Shown one piece after another: positions 41,193-54,327 of a stretch of DNA of 64,000 bases. The notes beneath the pieces are model-generated. The model was not told where the DNA came from, searched no databases, and was given only the letters and a program-made list of their open reading frames with translations. The number at the start of each line of letters is the position of its first letter. Within the stretch, counting starts at the first letter, position 1. Origin of the DNA: Psettodes erumei (lineage: Eukaryota > Chordata > Actinopteri > Pleuronectiformes > Psettodidae); contig JAFBJZ010000952.1 in the NCBI GenBank assembly GCA_016785225.1, positions 682,001 to 746,000 on the forward strand, in the 5' to 3' direction. Both the position numbers and the translations under genes were made by a program.

Positions 41193-44100
41193 ACACTCTC
41201 TCTCTCTCTAATAAGCATGGAGAAGAAGACAAAGCACCCCGAAATTAGCAGTAGGAAGAAGGATTGCAATCAATGGGATTACACTGTATGAGTGTGAGCT
41301 TTGTGTGTCTTTGTACTTGTTTTGTGTATGTGGTACTACAGGGACATGTAGGCCTGTGGTGCTGCTCTTCACACAGCTAATATGCATAGCCATCTCACTG
41401 TGCCTGCTGGGGAAGATTAATATGTTAGCTGTTAGCAATGGCTTCTGGCTGCCTCTTCCTCACTGTCTGCTGCTTCCGCTCTCATTTTTCCTCCCTTCTT
41501 CTTCTTCTCTTGACTGTGTTTAGCGTCCCACCACAACTCCATGTGCACTGATTGACTAGAATTCTTTTTCTGCAGCATCATTAGCAAATGTGCCACTGGC
41601 TTACTCTTTTGTTTCCCCTTCTCCTAAGTTTTACATCTCACAAAAAAATTCATTTTAGTCATTAAACTTTTCTGATATAATCTGTGTTTCCTCCAGGATT
41701 GGAGAAGATAAGAAATAAATAATTGACCCCAGAGCTGAATTTCTATTATTGTGTTAAAATATGATTTATCATTGTGTTGTATATTAGATAAATAATGTTA
41801 GAACTATTAGTTCTTCCCCTATGATAACAATATCTTGAATAGTTAGTTCACAAATGTGGCCAGGATGTGAACAAACCAAACGCACCCTTCCATCACTTGA
41901 TGCACCAGTCACAACAATCCATGAAGTGCTGTCTGGGTTATTGGAGTAACATTTATAAAACTAAGTCTCCACCTGGAGAGTTTTGCAAGAATCGACTGCC
42001 TGACAACAACCCACAGCACTCATGTTATAGAGAAGAAGAAACAGAAAAAGTTTACGTTAGCTAGCGCTACCTAGCTAGCCCCTTAGAAGAGTCATGTAAA
42101 TATGACGACCTTTTGAGATTTTGTGAAATGTGCGGTAATAATTTTGCTGTGGTGGCCCGCCCTGGCAAAATGCATGAATTGTAGTGGAACTACTGATCAT
42201 TCTTTCCACTTTCTCTTTCCCTCACTCTCTCTCTGTCCTCTTACATCCTTCTATATATTAGTGTGTCCCTGGTGTCTTGTGTTTCAGCTGAGTGAGTGAT
42301 CAGTTCTCAGTGCTGCATAGCTCCAGTCGAGGCTGCCATCAGTGTGACAATTAGGCCGGTAAATAAAGATAATGTGAGCCATCCAGGGTCCTTAACTGCT
42401 GCACTGCAATTAACAGAGCTGATTGGTGGGCGAAGGCTCGAGAGAGAGAGAGACAGAATGTTGGGGTAGTCAGACAACCACTTCACATTGAAAAGAGCGG
42501 AACAAACAGAGATGTGTTTTGTTGAGTAAAATTTTACAACATATGTATGTACAACTGTACATTCTTCTATTTATTAGACAAAGCCCAGGACCATTGGTTA
42601 GCGTTGGAATGTCGGCTCAGCTCCCTCTTTACTGTGACCATGTAGTTCAGTAGCTGCTGACACAGGAGCAATCTGTCTACCGATGTTGTGTTCTATCCTA
42701 ACTTCTAACTGAAGCATATAAGATGCTTGGGGCAGTACCCCAAATCCAAAGGGAGCAATCTGCCATTTTCCAGCATGGTAATATATTCTTGAGGCTTGAG
42801 TGGTAAGAATGAGTTTCTATCAGATAGGCTCACCCTTGGCTACCTGGCTTATCCTGCTATGGTGACTAGACAAGAGTTTGTTCTTTCTTGTGCAGGTTCG
42901 GAGATTTGTGGCTTCGCATGGCGACACAAATCTCAGTGACAGTTATCTCAGAAAGACCATCTCGCTCCAAGGCAACAGTGTCACATTTCATAACAATTAA
43001 TATTCAGTTCCTCCCTAGCCCATGTGCATGAATGCAGAAAATGTGTCACTTTGTGTTTACTAATTGTGTACAATTAATTGTCCAGTCTACTGTAAATACA
43101 AAAAGTAGCATTATGCCCTCATGAACAACTGCACCAGTCCACCCATTGCCCCTACACAGTGTTAATTTGGAGGCATGAAATAATCCGACAGGCTGATGAC
43201 TTTAATTTGTAGATACACTGCAGGATTGATCATTTATGAAGACAGAGAGGATGACATTTTTTGTGCACATGTGCTTACAGGTACTTCAGGTCATACTTTC
43301 CTCATCATGAATTACTACTGCTGCACATCCCTGGTTACATCAGCAGAGGTGGACAGACAGAAACAAAACTTGCTTTGGCACAGACAGAGTTTAAGTTAAG
43401 TGACTGTAGCAGGGAAAAGAGTGGGGTGTTCCACAGTTGGCACGGTGTTGCTGTGCAGCTCATGAGTCTTTGCCCGATGCCAGCTCTCGGGATAAATCTG
43501 CTGGGCAGCACCAAGACTTCCCACTGTGGCTTCTCTTTTCCCAACACCTGTCCCACAGCAGTATGTGAAGAATCATCCTGGCATGACAACAGAAAGACCC
43601 AGAGGGAGATGTTCAGTCTGCAAACCTGGCAACACACTGGAGTCGGGTGGGGGGTTGGTGGTGATAAATAAACTGAAAATCAAACTTTCCCCTCCTCTGT
43701 GTTTCTGAGTAGATTTTAATCTCAGTGGATACGCTCATGGGAGTGAAGTTAATGAGCACAAACTTGAGGTTGAGTTCAACTTTGCTGAACTCAGACATGT
43801 GAAGGTGCACTGTTTCAACCAATACAAGACAGCAGTCTTGACAGTGTTGACCCTTTCAGGATGCTGCACCATCTTTAATGCACCACTTTTATCTTCTATG
43901 TAAAGCTAGACAGACAATGTTTGAATTTAACCACATTTTTACTCCAAGTCTGAGTAATTATATCTGATTGAATTTAGCATTTGGCAGAATTTCAGTTGTT
44001 GTTGGACGGTTGGTTTGAGGGAAACCATGACAGCTGATTAATTGTGTGCATGATCAACAATCTGGCTGTCATGATCTGGCATCTCATACATTTTGGTCAG

Positions 44101-45199
44101 CTGTCTTGCAGTTCCACAGTCTGATTTCCTAAGTGGCCGCTGTCAGAAAATGAGTTATAAACCAGAGTAGTGCTTTACATGTTGTAACTGTAGTCGTCAT
44201 TCAGATCGGGCCGTTATATAAAACTGAACTTGGCAGCGAAACAGACAAACCACGTTGCCTGCATCCTCCACCTCTGGCTCAATTTTTTACTTACTTTCCA
44301 TTGCTAGTAGTAGCTGTCAGCATTGTTCAGGAAAACGTTAACTATTGGGATAGACAGAGGAGAGGAGGGGTGAGGGGGAGGAGGAGGAGGAGTCCCAAAC
44401 TACTGGGACTGACTGGTGTTAGCATGTTCCCAGTAAGCTAGCATCGTAACCATGCCCATGCCTACAGCCAACTTGTCCTGCGAGTAGTCACTGCTTCAGC
44501 AGTACCATGCAGTCTGACCGGGCCTCAATGTCTTTAGAGACAGTAATGCATAAATCATCATCCCTTTTTTATTCACAATATTCCATATCAGGGTTTTTGC
44601 ATACAGCTAATGAGAAGACTGCCTCTTTGAATATGAATTCATACACTGTGACACCAAAAGTCCAAAGGCTATGTTGAATTCAGTTTTTGGGTTTCATATT
44701 TCCCTGTATAGTATGGCAACTAGTCAGTACAAGGGGCTGAAGGCAGACAAAGGCTGATACAGACTTTCTGTCTCTCACTTAATTCTTCCTACTGATGCCA
44801 CAGCTGAGACACAGTTCCTCTCAGGCTGTCAGGTCTCCTGCAGCAGAGGGACCAGGACACCGGCGAGGTGGAGACAAGAGAAATCGATAGGGAGTTAAAT
44901 TGAAGAATCTGTGCCCATTACTTTCCTCCCGTTTCCCTTCTTTCTCCATGTGCGCTTGTGACAGGACTGCAGCGGCGGCAGGGCGGGAAGCGCATCCGTC
45001 TCATTCGCATCCGCTCATTCACAGAGCGGAGTGTGTTTGCACGTGTGCGAGGCAAAAAGAGGAGCCAAGGATGAGGACTCTCTCTGCCTCTCCTTTATTT
45101 CTAGTTTGAGTCATTTTCTGAATGTAAATACACACCATCACAACCCTTCTTAAATTAACCTTCAACTTTGAGAGTGGAGAGTGCCAAGGTGTTCAGTCA
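37431..45199. other. No gene seen; long purine-rich tract and hairpins
   Basis: A purine-rich segment covers about 39120-39720. It creates a 240-codon Ser/Leu-rich minus-strand frame with no domain. Perfect inverted repeats lie at 40127-40152, 42901-42934 and 44026-44073. No gene recognised. Confidence 0.5.
41162..41209. repeat. (CA)n / (CT)n compound microsatellite
   Basis: A CA run passes into a CT run. Confidence 0.9.
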
Positions 45200-45600
45200 T
45201 TTAGCTTATGCCTATGCAGAAGTCGATTTGTGATTGAGAACTTCCTTAACAATATCTCAGTTTTCAGCACTTTTGATGCCAAGTTAAAGAACATATGCAA
45301 CGCACCAGTGTCCTCCTCTGCCATTGCTCATTGGCTTTATGTCTCTGGTCCGTCTGTCCAGCCCGCTCCTCCCCCCGGTCCGCAGACTCATTACTCATTT
45401 CGCACAGAGCACCAGAGCAGAACAATTCAGGATCACATCTATTTCAATCTGAAATAATCACCCTCGTGAAATCTAATAAATTATGCAGCGCTCAATAGCT
45501 CGGCACCAGCCCCCCCTCTGTAGTAGCACCAAGCCAATGATGCCAACACATTATTCTCAAAGTCACTGCGGAACAACTTTATACACTTCTGGTTCACAAG
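45200..45600. promoter_or_regulatory. Candidate conserved non-coding element
   Basis: It includes ctgaaataatcaccctcgtg, aaatctaataaattatgcag and gccaatgatgccaacacatt. No repeats were seen. Confidence 0.25.
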
Positions 45601-46149
45601 ATCCTAGGTCTACTGCATTTACACTTGAGTAGCAATTGTCATGGATCGCCATGCAAATGGTGAAGTCATTTATAACTCATATACTTTTGCATACGAAATT
45701 ACCAAAATGACTCAAAGAAAAACTGGATATTGTAAAATTGTAAAAATCTTTACTTTGAATTTGTCACTTTCAACATAGAGCAGGAAAGTTTGCCAGATCT
45801 TATCAAATGTTCCAGTTGATCTAAGAGTGATTAGCTTGAGCGCTGCCATTATATCCTCCAGCCAGAAGAGGGTGCAGTGTTTGTGTGTTCACAGAGAATA
45901 AGTGGCTGTGTAGGGGTGGCTACAAGTGCATTTTGTTCAACAGTGACCTTGGGATCTGCTAGGATCAATAGCTTTGTCACATGCATTTGAAAGGGGGTTA
46001 AAATCCCATCCCTGGAAAGCTGCTGAATCTTTGAAGAACTTGTCGGACAGTGGTGGTCGGTTAATATGCGATGGTCGGTGAAAAAGTGTCAATGGGACAA
46101 TCGTGACAGGTTTTCCCAGTCTGGAGATGCACAAATCCCCTTTTTAATT

Positions 46150-46480
46150 TAATTTGGGTACCTGCCCAATACTGAGTACTGATAAATACCCTTACAGATC
46201 TAACTTTACTTTCAAAGCATGGTTTATTGTCATCAGATGTTCCACATTCTGACTTCAACAACCTAAATACATAACATGATGTGGTTGCCACATCCTGTTG
46301 TTGTTAATGGTGCACACGGGGATGGCATAGGAATACTTTCACTTTTGATCACAATTCAGCTCTGTGTGTGTGTGTGAGAGAGAGAGACAGTGAGATGGGA
46401 ACACGAGTACATGAGCATAGTATCGGACCAGTACTAGATACTGGTTTTGGAATTGGTGCATCACTATCCAAGACTCTTAT
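46150..46480. mobile_element. Probable non-autonomous DNA transposon relic
   Basis: The block has ggtacctgcccaatactgag and tgataaatacc near one end and agtatcggaccagtactaga, tactggttttgg near the other, which read as imperfect inverted ends of GGTA/TACC type. In between is a TG/GA microsatellite and a 22-base segment (46335..46356) that recurs at 63716..63737 with one mismatch. No transposase is visible inside. Confidence 0.35.
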
Positions 46481-46525
46481 AATATGATTCTAACAATGAC
46501 AATGTTGGTCCCTAATAGTGCAAAC

Positions 46526-47290
46526 CTAATCAGCTGCAGGTTCTGAGCTCATAAACCAGTTTTCAGGGGTGACATTTATATCTGATATTGGCCCTGCCAA
46601 TGTCTTCACAACATTCTGTGCCTGTCCATCCCTCTGTTGTGCATCTTCACAGTCCACATTAAGCACACTGTTGAACGTGTACACCCATAATCGGGCTGGC
46701 CATTGCAACAAATCCCAGTTGTGCTGGTTTTCCGAATGTACCCCCACACTAGAGTTAAACAAAATTTTAAAAAGACTTTACTGGCCTTGTCTTTGTCTTT
46801 AACAGCCCTCTGGTCATTCTGATCACGCATGTCTATGAGTGTAGCTTTGAACTTTAGATGTGATCGTAAGATGAATGCTTTTTGGTGAGAACAGGAAAAC
46901 GAGGCAACTGCTCTCGCCCTCAAACCATGGTCAGTGACAGCCGATAAGTCCAGGACCACCATAGCAGCATCACATATGAGAAACAATTTCACCACATGTT
47001 TATCTGATTTCTTTGCTATGTGTTTCCAAAACCACCAGCATCCTTTAAATGAGATAAGCTGCTCATAGTCAAATGCTCAAAGTACCCACCAACTGCATAT
47101 TTACTTTCTACAATTTTCAATAAATACAGTCCAAAGATGTAGAACTCCAGTGAATATTTCATTCCCCCATGTCTGATCTGATGTGTGTCCACAAATCTCA
47201 AGAATACCAGAATTTGCAGCACAGTTCTGGTTATCTGAGCCATTGCTCAGCACAACACATGCCTCTGATGTATCTTCATTTCTCAACCTA
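46526..47290 (-). pseudogene. Possible broken coding relic, unidentified
   Basis: Three overlapping minus-strand frames of 61 to 129 codons take over from one another. All are low in simple repeats and have mixed, protein-like composition. This looks like an old coding sequence with frameshifts, next to the transposon relic at 46150-46480. I do not recognise the protein, and chance ORFs are a real alternative. Confidence 0.18.
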
Positions 47291-48984
47291 TTGTCGTCAG
47301 AAGTCTCAAAGTAAGTGCTGCTCTGAACTAAACCTGATGCGGCGGTGCCACACCATTATGTTACAGTAACAGTGAACTAATAAAAATGAGCCTTTGGTTT
47401 GTGTCTGTATTTGCGCTTTGTAACATTGAGACAACACTACAACACTAAGCTGAGCTTTGAGTCACAAACCTGCTCTGTTCTCTTTCTGATCGACCCAATG
47501 ATCCAGTGAAATAAAAATTTACAGCATGATAATGCACTGTATACTGTAATAATAGCCAGTCAAGTATCTCGTTAAACTTAATTTCTGAAACTTTACATCA
47601 GGAACCAAAACAGGTCACAGGCCCATAGCTAGCGGTGGGTCCCTGGATGTCATCAAAACCAATATATTTTAATGAGCCTGAGACCTGGGGCCAGACAATC
47701 ATTTTCTTATTTGGGTCACAGGCTGAAAAGTTGAATAACCTCTGCTATAAAATACATGGTATTTAACAATATACTTCTAGCCTACAGTACCTGCTTATCA
47801 CCTTGTGGACAAAAGGGTGGGGGGGCTGGGTGTGGGGACGAATTTTACAGACTGGGGGGGGGGGTCATGCTGTGTAAAGAGGCCAGCAGAGATACGGTCA
47901 GTGATGAGTGTGGTCTATTTAAAGGCCCTCAGGGTTGGACACTATCTTTAATTCCTCAGCCACCAGTTGGGCTGTTATCTGCTGTGCGCAACAATAAGTG
48001 ACTACAGGTCACACTTACACACAGACAAAGTCAAGATGCCATATATGAACATACCGTTGTTTGTTTGTTCACGTGAGCTTGTCACGTCATCAGCGTGACC
48101 ACTTGGTTGTCTTTCCTACTTCAGTTTGATTGCACTGGATTCTTCAGACACACAATCATATTTAAACCCATTTAACAGCTGCATTGTGGCATGTGGCATC
48201 ACAGTTATTAACTGTACCTCTGTTCTACAGATTACAGCAAACCAGATTTTTTGGTTTTCAATATTTAATGAGATTTGGATAGTGCACTCCGAAGCAATAC
48301 AGTGAAATCATTTGAATGTCTTCGAAGGACAATGAGTCGTTTGTCTTGACTTCATCTCTATGTACTGTTAAAATTGCTGCATAAAAATCAGTAGCAAGAA
48401 GAGGAAAGGCCTGCACACACATGTCTGAGTGTGTGTGTCTTTGTGATGACAGGGTAATGAACCAAAAGAGACGGCATAGTCTGAGGCAAAAAGTGAGTAG
48501 CTGGTTTCTAATCTTGGAAACACTTAAAGAGTCAGAGCATTTGGCTGTGGTCCACATCGCTCCCTCATCAGTCCTGCTGTGGAGTGGAGAGCCCCTGTCT
48601 TGATTTGGTTTTTTGTGAATTTGCAAAAGGGCTCTACATAACTTTAGAACCTCTTCATCATGCTCAGTGCCATAAGTCGACTGTCATTCTAAACAAACAC
48701 CAAGCAAGGAAAGTCCTTACAAAGAGTAAATAATCAGTGCAAAGAAAATTAGACATGTGCCACCAGGCCACATACACAGGCTTTACAGGTGCCTGGTCAC
48801 AGTGAGTCACTACTCAACCTTGCCAGGTGACACTTTACTAAAAATGTATCCATTTTTTCAAAGTGTCTTTTCAACAGCTTCAGTTTGAAGGTCATGTGTA
48901 CTCACGTAAGGACCTCTCTTACATGAGTACTCAAGATTTAAAACACACAGAAGCAATGTAAACAGAAACATAGATTGTGGTGGT

Positions 48985-49110
48985 CAGTGGTGGAAAGTGA
49001 CTAAATACATTTACTCGATTATTGCCTTCACACACAAACCATTTTGAGGTGCTTTACACTTCTACTGTAATTAATTTCATCCTAAAATGCTAAAATGTAG
49101 GGAGTGCTTC
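48985..49110 (+). mobile_element. hAT-like DNA transposon relic (5' end)
   Basis: It starts with cagtggtggaaagtgacta and continues with aatacatttactcgatt and ccattttgaggtgctttaca. This matches from memory a very common fish non-autonomous element whose end reads CAGTGGTGGAAAGTAAC. Only the first part is present; the family label hAT is from recollection. Confidence 0.5.
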
Positions 49111-49732
49111 AGAATAATATATAAAATGCAAAGCAACAACACAAATGTGCTTGTGCAAGAATATCCCTCTCTCGCTCCCTCTCTTACACACATTTAGAGA
49201 GACTCACAGACACACAGTCATACACAGCATGAGGGGAATCACAGAGCAGGTATTTTAAATCTGACACCGGCATAAATGAATATGAAGGGATGAAATAGGA
49301 TTAGCCTCTTTGCTATTGATTAGCTGGCCGTGTAATAATTAAAGCGGGTTGAGCCGCAGGGCTACCGCAGGATGTGTGTGTGTGTGTGTGTGCGTGATGA
49401 ATGCCAAGGTCCCCAAACTCAAGATTGTTCCACTCAGCACAATCACAACCACCTCTCTTCCTGCCAGCACAACTACACACAGCAACCACAGCATGGTCAT
49501 GCAAGACAGGATTTACAGGTTGCGTGTGCGTGTTGGAATGAGGGTACGTTTGAGTCATGACCAAATACTGAGTCTAGTGTGAGTGTTTTGCCATTTTATT
49601 TCATGCGTTTGAAAAATGTTATTATTAATGCAGAATTTAAACATGAAAGTCAGTTGGATTGTCCCTGAAGTGGCAGTGAAAACATGTGCATAGTGTTCTC
49701 TGCCTACACGTGTGTAGACCTACACTACTGAG

Positions 49733-49734
<2 letters not shown>

Positions 49735-49763
<29 letters not shown>
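49735..49763. repeat. (TG)n microsatellite
   Basis: About 14 TG units. Confidence 0.9.
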
Positions 49764-49765
<2 letters not shown>

Positions 49766-50670
49766 ACCACTGAGCAGTTAGTCCTCTATCTCCCTGCAGC
49801 GTAATCTCTTGATTTGTAGGATTGACCCCTCTTAATTCAATGGAAGAGAATCGCTGTGACAGCAACACTGAATGGATTTTCAATGCACTGCACCTGCTCT
49901 AATAAGTTTAAGGATAACCTCCTCCTCCTCCCTGCCACAGACACACACACACGCAGACTGAGACAGAGAGGGGAGGACAGATCACACACACAGATATTGT
50001 GCAAACTGAATGAAGTCAGTGGACTGGACCAACCGATTGAATTCCTCCATTCTATCCTCGTACCTTTCCCAGTCCCTGCAAATGTGCCTCTTTAGTCTGG
50101 TGCTTCTGATCAATGTCCCCTGCTATAGGCTGTGTCTCAGCGGACTCATCCCAGGGACGTCTTCATTAGGAGTCAGTTGCCAGAGCTCACACCGACCAAC
50201 CATTAAGCCTGTTAAACTTCTGCTCTGTCAATCTGACACCTGGCTGTCAGGTGGGTTACATTTCTCATGGAAGAAATTTGGCACATACATCCACGCTGGG
50301 AACAAGCTTCTCGCTCAGCAAGGAATGCTTAAAGACGGCTGCCTCTGTGTGCATCTGCGAGCATTCACATCAAACCTGGGTTCTTTTTTTTTCTTTTACC
50401 TGGCTGTTGTCATTGTCACCACTGAAGGCGGCTGAGGCTGAGGCGACCCAGAATACAGGTGACATCATGCCCTCGTGCAACATGTGTCCTGTGACTGGAC
50501 CATCCAGTGGAGATTCTGCCGAGACTGGGGGAAGGTCAGGGAGGGTGCTCAATAGTGGAGAAAACAGAGGGGGGGGGTGAAGAAGATAGGAGGGGGATAG
50601 AAGAGCAGCTGGGTTGATGGGTAAGGTTGTGTGGATGATGCAGAGGCAACACAAACTGAAATGAAGTTTC

Positions 50671-50925
50671 AGAAAGTAGTGGGAATACTCAATACAGTTA
50701 CTCAAATACTGTACTACAGTTGCCACAACTTTTGAGGTAATTTATAGTATTTAAGTATATTATATTATTTTCATTTTATGCTGTCTTGCACTCTATTACA
50801 TTTGAGATGGAAATATTTTTCTAACAGCTAGTTACTAGTTACTTTTCAGATTAAGATTATACATTAAAATATATACTGTATGATACTTTATAAAATAAAA
50901 GACATTGTTACGGTTTAAAGCAGAA
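50671..50925 (+). mobile_element. Second relic of the same hAT-like element
   Basis: The pieces gttactcaaatactgtacta, acttttgaggtaattt, ctctattacatttgagatgg and actagttacttttcagatta follow the order known in the same fish element as at 48985. It starts a little further in and extends further. It is degraded, with no transposase. Confidence 0.5.
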
Positions 50926-51160
50926 AGGGGCCATTTTATTGCAGACACACTTTTATTTTGTTAATGATATTTTTCTGCTTTCACTTAGGTATGATCATAA
51001 ATGCACTTGTCATGAGTATTTTACCTCCTTTGTGTGTATTTATTATATAATTTCCCCCTTTATATCCTTTTATACACTGATACATGCTGACCAGTACATA
51101 AGTCTGAATGGTTGCATAGTCTTCTGCTAGGTCCTTTATACTGTATAGCTGTACAGTATA

Positions 51161-51260
51161 AGATTAAGATTAAGATTAACTTTATTAATCCCACAACGGG
51201 GAAATTTACATGTTACAGCAGCAGAGGAAAGGTGAAAAGAAACAAAAGAAAGAAAGACAG
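51161..51260 (-). mobile_element. LINE 3' tail fragment, related to the one at 63.1 kb
   Basis: The plus strand begins with three copies of agatta. It then has ctttattaatcccacaacgg and ggaaatttacatgttacagc, which on the minus strand is the same stem plus AATAAAG tail seen at 63167-63200, but with a different terminal tandem unit. Only the tail and some flanking A-rich sequence are recognisable. Confidence 0.55.
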
Positions 51261-52209
51261 AGTGAGCATAATTTACAGCGTTGCCAGCATTGCTAGCATT
51301 GCCAGTATAGCTACTGTATATACTATATACTTGAGGCTCTGTGCTCAAACCCGCATTTTTACCTCCTGCGTCCTGTGAACATATGATGAGCTGATATTTA
51401 ACTGAGCATCTCTGGGAGTTGGCTGAAGTATGTTAGGTCACCTAAAGAATCCCCAGTGTTCCCTGTGAATTTCAGATTCAGACTTCAGCTAACTTCCCTC
51501 GAGGAATGCATATGGTGTAAATTGATATAAATATAATATAAATTAAAATGACAAAATACTCGTATTTTAAAGCAAAACGTGAAGGACAGTATGCTTGATC
51601 CTTCGTCATATTTTAGTTGTATAAAGTGAAAAGATACTCAAAAGACTAAACAAATGTAAATACATGGAGCTAAATTGATATCAGCCTGGTATTTTGCAGT
51701 ATGTGTCACGTGATGATGACAACATTTTACACAGCATCAATCAGAAACGAATATGGGAACGAATATGAAATTTCCCAGTTTCCTGCTTTCAGGCCTGCCC
51801 ATTCTTTGTACTCCTGCCTCTATGTTTCCTGGAGCCACAACAAGCTCGGCTAATTGTCTTCAGCTCCCCTATCCGCTTACAATTCTGCTGTGGCATAGCT
51901 GTTATCTGTCACTAAGATCAATGTAAAAGCAATAATACTTACCCCCAGTTAACGGTCAAGAGGAGTGTGCAGCAGCGATACAAACAGTCCGCACAAATAC
52001 ATAGTGCATCCACTGTCTCCTCTGAGTAATAGCCTTTTAATTACAAAGAAGAGGGAGAAATCGTTGGCAATTTTCAGGGGACAACTAATATCTCATACTG
52101 GGGGTGGGTAGGCGGGTGGGCAATGGACTGAGGTGAAGACAGAATTGAGAGCAGAGTGGGCCCTCTAGTGCTTGGCAGGGGAAAGTACCTGAACCTTTGT
52201 GACCTTCCT

Positions 52210-52570
52210 CCGGCAAAGTGAAGGATGCATCAGACATCAAATGCAATCTGGAGAAATCATCCTGTAAAGATGGCTATTTCTTCTCCTATGTTGCCTCTAA
52301 AAACAGGGCTCCTCACTTTTAATATTACTCCCATTTCTTGTAGCAACAGCAAGCACTCACTGCCCAATAAAGCAGATGGATGCCCAGGACGGGCTCAGGC
52401 CAGGATATTATTCATCAGGCCTAAATAGGATTATTTGTGGAGCATTACATCACTCAACTGTAAGCAATCCCTCACTTTTACATGGCACATTATCCACGCC
52501 ATGTAATGCACATGAGCGCCTGCCTCTCATAAAGGAATATTGTAAAGTTTCTCCCTCTTTATACAGATAG
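52210..52570. promoter_or_regulatory. Candidate conserved non-coding element
   Basis: It contains tttaatattactcccatttc, gccaggatattattcatcag and taggattatttgtggagcat. Repeat-free with no convincing ORF. Confidence 0.25.
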
Positions 52571-52658
52571 AGCAATAACCTGAGTGGACTTCCAACTGTT
52601 ACAATAAACCCAGAGCAGTAAAAGGAGCTGCTTTTGATCCACAACTGTGATGACTGAC

Positions 52659-52661
<3 letters not shown>

Positions 52662-52697
<36 letters not shown>
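52662..52697. repeat. (GT)n microsatellite
   Basis: Eighteen GT units. Confidence 0.95.
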
Positions 52698-52700
<3 letters not shown>

Positions 52701-53204
52701 TCCTGCATTAATTTTTTTTCTTCAGCAAAACAATGCAAGTACTCTAAGAAAAATAATTTATTCAAAGCCAGCGTTATCCTATTATTTGTTACTGGATTAT
52801 CACATATTTTGCATTTTGTATTTTGTGTAAACTGATAACAAACTAAACACAACACTGACCTCATCTTTTAATTACACATAATTGAATAAGCAATTTTAAT
52901 TTTATGTTTATACTTTTAACATCTACATTTGACAGAGAAAAAATGTATTTTTTAATCCAGTAGGCCTTCATTTTTTTGGTTTACAGCTTTCAGTGCATGT
53001 AATTATTTAATGCAGAAAACAATGAGCTCATGAAATATGATAAAGTGCTTTGATATCGTGTATAAAATGTCCCTGAAATTGGCTACACGCTGACATTTTG
53101 CAAAATTAAGTAACAACTACCCGATCGTAATGCTGAGTCTTTTTCAGTGTTTTCAGTTTTTCAGTGCTTTTTCAGTGCTCATCGGCTTCTATTACCTGGC
53201 CTTT

Positions 53205-53465
53205 ATCGTCCCTTGTAAGTCCGTGGCCCGTGGACCTACATCTCCTCCGTTCGCTGGGCCAGCACCGGGGTGGAAGTCGACGGACCTCCGTGGCCCGTAC
53301 AACGTGAAAAGCCCTCTCATTAATTCTGCGGAAGAAAAAAACGACTCGATTACCGAGCTGCAGGCCTCTTACTGCTGAGAACAGCCTTTCCCCCGCATGC
53401 ATCGATTTCTCTGGCCCGTTTGCCCCTCGCTCCCTCTCTCTTCCCCCGTCTTCTCCGTTCGAGCC
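53205..53465. promoter_or_regulatory. Isolated CpG-dense patch
   Basis: About two dozen CpGs occur in roughly 260 bases, in an otherwise CpG-poor AT-rich neighbourhood. The unit ccgtggcccgt appears twice. It could be a small CpG island or promoter. The minus strand has an acceptor-like ttttttcttccgcag|AATTAA inside it. No TRIM-like or other recognisable protein is encoded. Confidence 0.35.
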
Positions 53466-53469
53466 AGCT

Positions 53470-53472
<3 letters not shown>

Positions 53473-53505
<33 letters not shown>
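53473..53505. repeat. (CA)n microsatellite
   Basis: About 16 CA units, directly after a CpG-dense patch. Confidence 0.95.
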
Positions 53506-53508
<3 letters not shown>

Positions 53509-54327
53509 GTCTTCCACACTGAATCATCTGAATATCATAATACAACCCATGATGAATGCTAACTAGACAGCAGCTCCCTCTTTGATTAATGAAGATACTG
53601 CACTGGTTCACACCAGTAGACCTGGCGCCTCGCAGCCGAAACCACAGATAACCATTCAGTGGGTATTAATCATGGTTAACCAGGCAGCAGTTTCTTACAG
53701 GACAAATGAAGTAGCTTACTGTGGACTTAAAGGTACAATGAGACCACCGACAGACACACACACACGCACATACATACTGCCTACCCACATACATTCACGA
53801 GGCAGCGAGCACATAATGCACAAGGTGAAAGGGGAGCTTTTAAAACTGCTTTAATTACACTTTAGCCTGGGTCTGACGGCCTGCACAAAACAGAAAGCTG
53901 TTCTGGCCCGTCCTCACCTTGTTGAACAGTTACCTACTCTGATATTCTTTTGTTGTGTTTTTCTCCTGACTTTGCAGCTCCATTCAAAACATATCATTAA
54001 TCTTTATTGCTTCCACATTTCTATGGCTGCATGGCTTTTCTTATTTTCTAGTTTAAAAAAAACATGATGACTTATGCAAGTCTGTCATCAGTAAATAACA
54101 TGCATTTCCATTAGCAGAGAGGTCTCAGAGGAGATAGCTCCAAAACAGTTGAAAGCTCTAGAGACACCAGGGTTTTAAATGGTGAGATTCTGCCATGGTT
54201 TCAAGACATTCCAGAGGAATTGCTGTGATAAGAGGATCTATCTGAAGGGGAGAATTAATCCATGTGAATTGTCAGAAAGTTCATCGTGGTGAACTTTAAC
54301 ACGTGATTTGGCACTGTTGACCCAACC

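Larger units (their letters stand above)
47291..52209. other. No gene; transposon-rich stretch
   Basis: It holds two hAT-like relics, a LINE tail and GT repeats. The remaining sequence is unique and AT-rich, with no coding region recognised. Confidence 0.5.
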
